Origin: Paragorgia papillata | Taxonomy: Eukaryota > Cnidaria > Anthozoa > Scleralcyonacea > Coralliidae | Direction of reading: 5' to 3' | Assembly (NCBI GenBank): GCA_035771165.1 | Contig: JAWNZC010000314.1 | Coordinates: forward strand, 1,165,501 to 1,229,500 | DNA length: 64,000 bases | Part shown: in pieces, positions 33,674 through 45,600 of the stretch | How positions within the stretch are numbered: position 1 is the first letter of the stretch | Layout of the letters: every line of letters starts with the position of its first letter | Notes under the pieces: generated by a model | Database searches by the model: none | What the model saw: only the letters and a program-made list of their open reading frames with translations | Told to the model about the DNA's origin: nothing | Position numbers and translations under genes: made by a program

Positions 33674-36600
33674 GTAAGTGTTTCGATTTTTTATAAAATT
33701 CGCATTTTTTGAGTGAAACATTGTATACTGTATATTTGCTAGTACACATGCCAAAATGTGTTTAGTTTAGTTAAGAAATGGCTCATGGTTTAGCGTGCTC
33801 CATCGAGTTATGGATGCACGCGGGAAATTGGGAGAGCACGAAAAAATCGTAAGAGTTGGTCGAGGCGTAGCCGAGACCAACTCTAGATTTTTGAGTGCTC
33901 TCCCAATTTCCCAAGTGCATCCATAACTCGATGGAGCAGACTAAACCATGAGCCATTTCTTTTATAACATAGCATTAAATCCTTATACAAGTCGGCGAAT
34001 CGTTTTGGTTGTTGTGTTTTTCTACTTTCGTAGCCAAGTCTTTTTTGTTCACTAAAATCCAACCAAAAGGACAGTTTAAACTCGGTTACCCAGACCCAGT
34101 TTATGTCTTCTGGGTCGTTGTTCTTTATTACCCAATAAAATTAAATGACTCGGTATTTTGATAATATAAAAGGCCGTAAAAAGTCAATTTAAAACTCAGT
34201 TTTGTTTTGAAATCTTTTCCCGCGCTTTTTTGCCGTGCTCAATCGAATTATTGAGCACGCACGACAGCCAATCAAAAACGTTGCTATATCAAAGCTATGT
34301 TATAATTTAGTTTTGCTTAGTTTTTATTTAGTTTAGTTTTTGTTTAGGTTATTTTAGTTTTGTTTTTGTTTAGTTTACTTTAGTTATTGTTTAATTTTCT
34401 TTAATATTAGTTTTTTAATTTTAGATTTGTTTTGTTTACATGTAGATTTTGTTTAGCTTTGTTTAGTTTAGTTTTAGTTTGACTTCGAGTTATAGTTCAA
34501 GTTTTCGTTTTAGTTGTGGTTTACGTGTAGTTTAGTTTTTATTTTTGTTTTTCAGTTTTTAGTATTTATTTTTTATTTATTAGATATTATGTTTTTAGTT
34601 TTGTAGTTTTAGGTTTGTAGTTTTTAGTTTTTGTTTAGTTTTAGTTTGCTTCAGTCTGAAGGACCACCATATGTAAATAAGATTAAATAATAATAATAAT
34701 AATTTACTAGTTTTAAAGTGCCTATGAAACGAAAATTAGGTTTGTCTTATTTGAAATAACACTGAAAATTATAGAGTAACATCTTTTGCAGTTTTTCGTT
34801 TCCTTGTTTCGTTCTTGAGATATTTAGTTTGTTTGATCTGATGCAAATTAAACATTTTGACGTCACACGTGCATAATGAGTTATCGGAGATCCGTTAATT
34901 TATATATCTTTTCTATTATCAAACCAAATTTATTTGAATGAAGCATGTGGGTGTGTTTCGCCCACAACACTAAACATGTAGATCTTCAAGTGATTATTTT
35001 ATTTGATAATAGCAAAGATATATAACTTTTTCGATAACTCATTATGCACGTGTGACGTCAAAATGTTTAATTTACATGTACATATCAAACAAACGAAAAT
35101 ATCTCAAGAACGAAGCAAGGAAACGAGAAACTGCAAAATATGTTACTCTACCATTTTAAGTGTTCTTTCAAATAAGACAAACTTAATTTTCGTTTCATTA
35201 TAGACACTTTAATAGTTTTAATTTGACTTTTACGTCTTTTAGTTTTAGTTTTGGTTGTAGTTTACTGTACGTGTAGTTTAGTTTTTAGTATTTAGCATTT
35301 AATTTTTTAGTTTTTAGTTTGTGTTTACATGTGGTCTTTGATTAGTTTTAGTTTGGTTTATTTAGTCTACTGTAAATATGTAATTAATAGTTTTGATTGT
35401 GATTTACGTGTAGTTTAGTTACAAGTTTTTTAGTTTTTAGTCTAGTTTAGTTTTAGTTTATTTTATACGTGGAAACGCCGATTTTTATTTAATTCAAGTT
35501 TTTTGTGTATAATTAATATGTGTATAATATCGTACTGTACAACTAAAACTCTTCATGTTGAATTGGTTCACTTTAGACATTTAAGGTAGCAATAGGGTTA
35601 TCCGGTATCGTTTCGTAAAACAGCTGGCATCGCGCCGCTATTAACGTGATCCCAACGTATCATATACAAATTTAAAGCCAATTAACCATGGAAGACGATG
35701 TAATAGATCAAACACGCGGAAGAGTGTTTCATCCGATATCCAGTCACCGAGAAGTGGTTGAACAACGAGGCCGTAGGCCGAGTTTTTAAACCAATTTCGA
35801 GGTGATTAGATAAAGGATGAAACACTCTTTCGAGTGTTTGATCTACTTGACTGTGTCATGTATTAAACTGTGGAACAGCTTGCCGAACTCAGTTAAGAAG
35901 TCTGAAACTTTTAATAGTTTTAATAAAGCAATACTTTTTAGCAAAATATGAACATATTGATAACTCTGAAACACTAATTTTTAATACCTAACCTATATAT
36001 GTATAATAATATTTTTAAACTCTACACCTACTTTGCATGTCTTATTTTTTAATGATTTCTTTAGTTAGTTAAATTGCCATTCTATTATGATTGTAATTAG
36101 GAATTGTAGGAGGGCCACAAGTTTATCAACATTTTTGCTGTCATTTGTTATCCTCATTAAATAAAGTTCTGCTACTACTACTATTACTTCTCAAACAAAT
36201 CAGTATTTTATGAAAAAATCAGGTTGAAAGTTGGCAAAATTCTATGCTAATTAACACTGGGTTTCCAGTTCAACGTCTCGGTACTGATTTCCTTTGTTTT
36301 CATCTTATGAATTATTATCATTAATAGTTCATAAGATGAAAACAAAGGAAATCAGTGCCGAGACGGTGAGAAATAATAAAAATAACAGAGAATATAAAAT
36401 CTAAAATTATGGAAAATATAATAACCATTATATTTTCCATAATTTTATATTTTATATTCTCTATTATTTATTATATTTTCCATAATTTTATATTTTATAT
36501 TCTCTATTATTTTTATTATTTCTGTTATTATTTCTGTTATTATTATCCGTTCTATTTACCGAAAGAAAAAATAAGGTTGTTGGCTTCAAGAGTTTAAAGT

Positions 36601-39600
36601 TCTTTGGAATTTAATTTATAGTTTTGAAATTTATATAATTGTAATCACTGATAAATTATCTACAAAAACCGATTTAGTGAAATTTTGCTTCGTTCGGATT
36701 TTATTAACGATTTACGTTGTAGTCACAATATATTTCACAACTTGTTAATTCAAAATTATGCAACTAATAAAAAATCGCCGACACGTTTTTGTAGAGGAGT
36801 ATGTACTTAGTAACCGCCAAAAGTTTCAGCGAAAAATATTGAAACGCTGCGAAGTTCTAACTGTTGAAAAACACAAATGTTGGCGAAAAATTGAGCGGAG
36901 AAAAAGCGTCTGGAAGGTTTCCGTGTTGAGTAATTAGTCCCGCCTCTTGAAGTAAAAACTCGTTTTTCGCCTGGAAGAAAAACATTTCTGAATTCGAAAT
37001 TTTTGTCACTGACAGATAATGTTGCACTAGTTTAAAAATTAATAAAAAGGAGATTTTTGACACCCCCCCCCCCCCTATTGCTACCTTAAATAACGTTCTC
37101 TTGCTGTCGTGATGTCGTAATACATGTTACTGTGGAAACACTGAAAATAAATTTATTAATTCATATCTGTCAAAATATGATAATGTATAATCCAAACGGC
37201 AGTATATCGTTTAACCGATACATATATTTCTTACAAGTGTCGTATGTATAAATAAATATAAGACTTATTAAGTGATTTCCAATTGAGACTGAGAGAAACT
37301 CTATTGAACTATCTGAATTCAGTACTGTATATTGATATTTGACTAAGTTTTTTCTAGTTATGTATATATTACCTAATAAAAGTATACGTTTTAACCTTGT
37401 TACAGTATGTATTTATTATTACCTACAATATATTCTTCTGAAACCGATATAAATATTTTACTAAATCAAGTTGAGTTCAAAGAATGTCGAATTACTGGTG
37501 TTGAGAAAAAGTATTTGCATGACCGTTGGGGAAGTCCCAATAGCTCAGTGGTTCAGCGAGATGCAGATACCGTGGGCAGTGGGCTCTATTCGAATTCTCG
37601 GTTGCGGCGTTTTCAGATAACGTTTCTCAAGTCAACAGCAGCGATTCGACCTTAATTATGTGAACTTAACATCATTTGAACATAACTTGATTTGTTCACA
37701 TTTTACAACTGGATGTTTATACCTTACGATGTTTGGGTTAAGTTTGTAGTACTTCGTCCTTGGGAAAAATACCTTCACTCTTCGTGTAGGCGGATTAGGT
37801 ATCGGCCCCTGTTGAGATAGTGTAATGTGTGCGAGATTTGTGTGTAAGATCTCTAGTATGGATATTTCTGACCGCCTAACAGGGAGTCCTAATGACTCAG
37901 TGGTTAGTGCCCTATAGTACCAGAGACTTTAATTGGGTTTGATTCTCGAATTTCTCGGTTGGGAAGTCAGAAAACCTTTCTCTACAGCGGTGATTCGCCT
38001 TCATTTACCTTGTGATTCATTTACAAACACTACTGAAAGACAATTAAATGTTTATATAATGGCATGCATGCTTTACTGACTTTACGTATAGTTTTCTTTT
38101 TATATGTATGCTTTTGCGTGATATTATTTACTTTGCATAATAATGACATATAAAGGAATTAAGTTTAACGATTGTAGCAATATATCATCCAAGAACGGGG
38201 TTCATCAATACGTTTGCGTGAGGTTTAATATGTTTTCAACAAACGCGTGAAATTGATTTATTACTCTGTGAGGGTTTCATTAATTTTTATAAAAATTCCT
38301 CGAATTTTATTATACCTAGTCAAAACGAGCCCCTCTCGAAACTTTCGCGATTCGATGTCGAACTTATTCACGACGTCTGTACCAAAGCAATACTTTTTGA
38401 AATAAGAGACAATTGTTCCCGACGGATGTGGGGGCCGAAAGCGGTGATTTTGAATAACACTTTATTCAAATCAAGTCAGCGTGACGTTGGGAAGTCAAAA
38501 GTCGTTGGTTAATTTTGATAGAGTTACTGATAATTTACATTCTTGGTTTGTGACATGCTTCCAGAAACATAAAAAAGTTTCCATTCGAAGAACGTAAAGA
38601 ACAACTGATAAATGAATGAGTTGTTAAGTGTTGTATAGTCCGGCGTCGGTTGTCAGTAAAAGTGTCACAGTTGTCAGTAATACGTGAGTATAATTTTTCA
38701 ATTTACTTATATGCTTTAGTCAAATGCTAGTTTTGATATTTTTGTATGTAAGAATTGTCGATCACATCTGCTTGTGTTGCATTTCTATTCAACTATGGGT
38801 TTCTTGTCAAGAATTGCCCAGACTCGCTATATATTCTTACTGTACTGTATAATATATCAGTCTTACTCGACGTAATGGAGTATTATTAAAACAGAAGTGC
38901 TAAACTGCCAATATTTTGTGTAGATATAACGAAATACTGACGTTTTGAATCAAAGTCACGAATTACTCTGTCTCTGATGAAATGCTCGAAGCGTCAGTAT
39001 ATTTTTCTCTAAAATCTCCGTAGTTTATTATCTTTAAGATTTTCTATGCACATACTGTACTTTTATACACTAGCAGAGTATACTGCCGGGTAACAATAGT
39101 AGATCTAGAGTGCTGCGTAGATAGTGCCTTGAATATAGCGAAGCGAAAAGGTGGTAAACTATACCGAGATGTTTAGCCAGGAAAAAAACTGATGTTTCGA
39201 GCGGAGCCCTTTATCAGAGTATAAAACGCGGTTATAATAATCATTTTGGTAAACTTTGCGTTTATAATGCAAATTGCAGTTTCAAAACTTGACAGATCGT
39301 TACGACATTATGGTAATGTTTTTCAACAATATTATTCCAAGGTCACTTATTAGCTTCGCAAATTGCTTCTGTTCACCAAAAGAGTCTTACTCGAAGATGG
39401 TCAAGTGTGGGCAATGGATGTTGTTTTGGTTAAAGTATTTCTCTCATTTCCTTTTTTCTAGCACTGTCGCCAAACACATTAACACGACTTGTTGAAGAAC
39501 AGACAAAGTCCCACGAAGCTATTGAGGTTTGTTGTCAAAATACCGTTTGGAAATGCTAATTTTACAATACAATTCTGAGTACCTTTCTGAGAGACCAAGT

Positions 39601-42600
39601 TTTCGTTAATAACTTTTAATATATAGTGCTTCGTATTTACCATGTAATACATATCTCTATATTGGACATTCTATATCTCGTGCTTCGACCATGTTCTTGT
39701 TTGGTGCCAGATAATTTGGATCCTTTACGTTTTAAATAAATGTTGCCATTGAAACGTCATGCTCTACCGCAGACCTAAAACTGTCCAACTTGCCACGTTG
39801 TTATTTAACTATTAAGTAACACTTTAATTATATATACGGGGTAGTTAACACTATGTGAAATAGTTTCTCATATAACTCGTCTTTCATCTATGTGGTCCAT
39901 ATATACTGACTGTGTAGTGAAGTTTTTCGGACTGATCTTTTTTTTTCGTCTTTACGTGATTTCTATACAGTATATTAAATAAACGATCTTGTACGTGTGT
40001 TGTTTTCTGTCATTAAATTAAAATACTGTTGACAGAGAGATTTTTTGTGCGTGAGTGGTGTACACGGTATAAACCAGATCAAAAGTACACAATAGAAAAA
40101 ATAACGCGACTGAAATTCTCAAATTCTGTAAAGTAACTCACAAGAGTTACTTCAAAATGTTGGTTCATTTATATATTTAATATAGTTCATACTTTATTCT
40201 GTATAATCTATTTAGTATATGAATCCTGCGTACGTTCTCGCGTAATACTTTATATAATTCAAACTTTGTGCTTGTTTATATAGTAAGTTATATTTATAGC
40301 AACAAGGTTTAAATATAGATTTGAAGTTGAAGTTTGACTCTTTGACTGCCGCGTCTTGGCTCTTGACGAGTAAAATTGTCTCGTGTTCGCAAGTAAACTG
40401 AGACGCATCTATATAATTATACACTTCCTTGAAAGACAAAGTCAAAAGAGTTATACTCACCGAGGTTTTTAACCTTTTGATGGCATGCAACGGTCTTTTC
40501 TTGTCCTTAATTGACAAGTACAATGGTATTAGCCAGCATCACGACATGTCGATATGAGAGTAAAATATTAAAGTCACGGCTATACAACGTACAGTATATT
40601 GGAAGTCAAGAAGTTAATCACCATTGCAAGATAGGTTTTTAACACTTTGGAAATAACGAAATCAGTTGAAAATGTATATTTTTGTTGTTGTAAGGGAAAA
40701 CACACACATAAATAATTGCTTCGAAGTGATTCCATCTGATAATAGAAAAGATATATAACCTTTCTCGATAAGCACGTTGTGACGTCACTGGTTAGTTTCG
40801 CTAATAAAACAAACTGTGATATCTTAAAAACAAAGCAAGGAAACAAAAAACAACAAAATATGTTACTTTGTCATTTTAAAAGTACTTTCAAATAAGACGA
40901 ACTTAATTTTCGTTTCATAAGCACTTTAAAGAACATTGCGAAATATTACCAAAACCGATGATGCGCGGCATGGCCCCCAAAAAAACACGTTATGGTTTCC
41001 GCCCAAAACATTGATGAATCCGTCTGCATTCCTAAACCTTTATAGCTGGAGAATTCAAAAATAGCAAATGGACCAATCATATTTCAGTGATCTCACGGTG
41101 TCAATTTCAAAGGCTAAGGAATGCAGACGGATTCGTTAATTTTTGGTGGAGATCATGACATGTACGTATTTTTTGGGCCATGCCGCGGATCGCCGGTTTT
41201 GGTAATATATAGTTTTAGGCAGTTTTGGCTTTCACTTTATAAATTTGATAGAAATTATGAAATATATGCAAATATATGCATATTTCATTATTTCTTCAAA
41301 GATAAAAATTCACAATAAACAAAATCATGTATGTAATTATTTTAAGTTTACGAGGTTTCCACAATGTGTTATTAGTTTATTTGAAAATGTCATGTTAATC
41401 ACGTGACCGCGCAACCCCCATTATAACAAAATGGATTGTAACTTTTGATTGATCAAGGTGAACTTTGGTTAACTTTTATTCAGTATTTTTTAGTACTATA
41501 CTACACGTTGATATTCAGATAATGTAGTCACCATCATTCCCAAATTTGTTTGTTTTTTTGAAGCTTTTTGGCTTGTGCTGATAGCCTACTACGGAAGCCG
41601 TTGCCAAAAGCTTGGTTACCAGTTCTGTATATAATTATAATGGTGGTGATGCCGGGGAAAGAATTGGCTATTATACAAGTGATATTTTGCAATTTACTCG
41701 ATTAAAACCGGTTTTCCGCGAATCGACATTTCTATAGTAAATATTGAATAGATTTCTAATTAGTTGCAGCCGAGAGCTCATAAGACAAAAGAAAATTGTG
41801 GAAAAACGGCTTAACTCTTCCACTGGAAAGTCGACGTTTATTACTTTAAATAGAAGTACAGTAGTGTGCTGCGTGGGCAGTGTTGAAACAACAATCGAAA
41901 TATAGTAAGGTTTGATATACTGCCGAAACAGAGAACGTATAGGAGTCTAACGTTTCGAGCGAAGGCCTTTCGTCAGAGAGAAACGTAAAGAGTGTAAAGA
42001 AAACAGCAAACTTATATATAGGAAAGATAATCATGTGACAAAAAAATAGCCAATCATATCAAAATGGCAATAACAAATCGGTAAAGAGATGCGGAAAATT
42101 AGCCAATCGGATAAAAACAACAAATCAATAATGAGATGCGAAAGGCATTTGCTATTTCCACCGCAATAAAACAAGGAGTGTGATAAGCGGAAATTAAAAA
42201 GTGGAAGTTAAGAAAAAATGATAACACTATTGATCTCCGCCCTTGCTAAACAAAAACAGCGGCTTCATGAGCTTTACTCTACTCTACTCTACTCTACTCT
42301 ACTCTACTCTACTCTACTCTACTCTACTCTACTCTACTCTACTCTACTCTACTCTACTCTACTCTACTCTACTCTACTCTACTCTACTCTACTCTACTCT
42401 ACTCTACTCTACTCTACTCTACTCTACTCTACTCTACTCTACTCTACTCTACTCTACTCTACTCTACTACTCTACTCTACTCTACTCTACTCTACTCTAC
42501 TCTACTCTACCCTACCCTACCCTACCCTACCCTACCCTACCCTACCCTACCCTACCCTACCCTACCCTACCCTACCCTACCCTACCCGACTCGACCCTAC

Positions 42601-45600
42601 CCTACCCTACCCTACCCTACCCTACCCTACCCTACCCTACCCTACCCTACCCTACCCTACCCTACCCTACCCTACCCTACCCTACCCTACCCTACCCGAC
42701 CCTACCCTACCCTACCCTACCCTACCCTACCCTACGCTACCCTACCCTACTCTACTTTACTTTACGCTACTTTACGCTACGAATTAGCGCCGGCTTTCGT
42801 GGTTGCACTGTAATTAAATAAAATTAGTTCGCGGCTTACATAAAATGCATACGGCTTATGTGCAAGCCTTGTTTTAATCTTCTCGGATAAAATAACTTAT
42901 ATATTAATTAAGACTTTTGACAAAAAGGCTCTTTCAAATTATGAAATAAAAGTAGCGTGCTGCGTAGGCAGTGTAGAAACATCAATCGAAATATAGTAAG
43001 GTTAGATATACTGCCGAAACATGCAGTGAACGTAGAGAGCCCTGGTTTTTCTCTCTGACGAAGGGCCTTCGCTCGAAACGTTAGATTCCTACGTTCTCTG
43101 TTTCGGCAGTATATCTAACCTTACTATATTTCGATTGTTCTTTCAAAGTATGATGTCTACAATAGTCAATAGAGCACCGTGTAGAACTTGACTGGTTTTA
43201 ACAAAATAGAAAATAGAGTGACTGGAATAGACCATTTACACGATGACTTATATGATTGTGTTGGGTGACTACAACTAGCAGAATATTTTGCCAGTCTTCT
43301 AGTGCTAATAAATAGAGAATACGCATAACAAAACATTCTTGTAGTTGTAGTTACCCAACACCGTAGAACGTCATCGTGCAAGTGTCCGTAAAGACCTACC
43401 TAATGTGAACGAGTTTTCTGATTGGCTATAAGTAACTTTTCTTTTTAATATAAGTAAAATGTTCTCTGACCAAAGATTTTAAGGCACAATGTCACCATGA
43501 CGCAAACTTGAAAAACTTCGTGGACAAATTCAAATTCACATGATTAAAATTATCGCGAATATAACACACATCAAAACTTGGACTAAATAGTCCGTAAGAA
43601 AATGCACTAATGACTTACTATTTTAACGTTTTATGAATATTATTCCATTCCTTTGCACACAAATATAATTTTTGTCTCGCACGAAACTATTTATTAAGCG
43701 ATAATTTAATACCTGACGCTGTGCCTTTAATGACGTGCTTTCGACTACCAGAACTGTATGCTTCAACGGGTGAAAAAAGTTTTTGAATGGCGCGGTTAGA
43801 TATTTATAATACATGATGACGTAATTGTAGATCTAATAATATATATTATAAAGTAAATTATATATGTATTAAGGTAATAAGATATAATTCTAGCGTTGTT
43901 CACGTAAAAGAAGCAAATATTGTTGCGGTAAATATTGAACCGGTGAGTTAACTGTCTAAGGATATTATGAGCAACACTATATACTGTAGTACAAAAGCTC
44001 AGCTTTATAACAGTAGATACATGGCGGTATCAGCAAACTACCGAAATAAAACGAAGTAATTTACGAATATGAGACTTTCCTGTAGCTACCAGGTCTAATA
44101 AATTTCTGATTCTTGGCAAGCTTGTGGCTTTGCTTCGAAGTATTACATTTAGGTGTATTCACGCCATATTTCTTGTTTGTTTATGATTGTGAGTTATGCG
44201 AATTAGAATAATCAGAACTTCAGGCACGCTGATTGGATAGCATTCTGAATTAGCCAATTCAAATAAAACACAAACGTAAATAGGCAGCACTTTACAGATA
44301 TCCCATCCATCACATTGTGCTTTCAAAAAGCTCCAAATTTTAGTATATAAATCTATAATTACGGCTGCCAATACCCCTCACCTTCAAAGTATACACTATC
44401 CGATACGATTTAGCATGGTTGCCTGCTTGTAACAAAAAATGCCATCAACGGTGTTTTCGAGACACTTTTATCGAGGTTGGCCGGCCGTCGATAATTAACA
44501 ATTCTAAACCATCACCGCGACAATACTCGCTTCTTTTACGTAAACAACGTTAGAATTATTATCTTATTACATGCATAATTAATTTTACTTTATAATATTT
44601 ATTATTAGATCTACAATTACGTCATAATGTATTATGAATATCTAACCGCGATCTTCCAAAAAAAATTTTTACCCGTTAAAGGCTTCAGTTCTGGTAGACG
44701 AAAGCTCGTGATTTGAGTTAGGTTATCTAAACCAATCAGAAACCTTTTTATAGTACTTAGGTAGGTGTCGACTTGGAATGGTCTCAAAATCACGTGACCG
44801 CGCAACCCCCATTATAACAAAATGGATTGTAACTTTTGATTGATCAAGGTGAACTTTGGTTAACTTTTATTCAGTATTTTTTAGTACTATACTACACGTT
44901 GATATTCAGATAATGTAGTCACCATCATTCCCAAATTTGTTTGTTTTTTTGAAGCTTTTTGGCTTGTGCTGATAGCCTACTACGGAAGCCGTTGCCAAAA
45001 GCTTGGTTACCAGTTCTGTATATAATTATAATGGTGGTGATGCCGGGGAAAGAATTGGCTATTATACAAGTGATATTTTGCAATTTACTCGATTAAAACC
45101 GGTTTTCCGCGAATCGACATTTCTATAGTAAATATTGAATAGATTTCTAATTAGTTGCAGCCGAGAGCTCATAAGACAAAAGAAAATTGTGGAAAAACGG
45201 CTTAACTCTTCCACTGGAAAGTCGACGTTTATTACTTTAAATAGAAGTACAGTAGTGTGCTGCGTGGGCAGTGTTGAAACAACAATCGAAATATAGTAAG
45301 GTTTGATATACTGCCGAAACAGAGAACGTATAGGAGTCTAACGTTTCGAGCGAAGGCCTTTCGTCAGAGAGAAACGTAAAGAGTGTAAAGAAAACAGCAA
45401 ACTTATATATAGGAAAGATAATCATGTGACAAAAAAATAGCCAATCATATCAAAATGGCAATAACAAATCGGTAAAGAGATGCGGAAAATTAGCCAATCG
45501 GATAAAAACAACAAATCAATAATGAGATGCGAAAGGCATTTGCTATTTCCACCGCAATAAAACAAGGAGTGTGATAAGCGGAAATTAAAAAGTGGAAGTT

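Larger units (their letters stand above)
35585..37085. mobile_element. 1.5-kb element with TTAA target duplication
   Basis: GGTAGCAATAGGG and CCCTATTGCTACC are the ends; TTAA flanks them at 35581-35584 and 37086-37089, as for piggyBac or Kolobok elements. Other foldbacks are nested inside. I see no transposase. A C homopolymer lies at the right end. Confidence 0.65.
41397..44787. repeat. Tandem duplication, unit A
   Basis: It starts AATCACGTGACCGCGCAACC and is repeated at 44788. The two units appear identical base for base apart from the length of the pentamer array (B is 73 bp shorter) and one A/T change in the A8T5 tract at ~44660. Both lie in one intron of the coiled-coil gene. Confidence 0.9.

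Noticed and set aside
37527..38035. Two tRNA genes
   Set aside because: A- and B-box-like words are present but the acceptor and anticodon stems do not pair.
42218..42821. Two ~190-codon open frames (TLLYS / TLPYP repeats) and the equivalent pair at 45609-46139
   Set aside because: They are translations of the TCTAC/CCTAC pentamer array in overlapping frames; five-base units keep every frame open. No splice or start context supports a protein.
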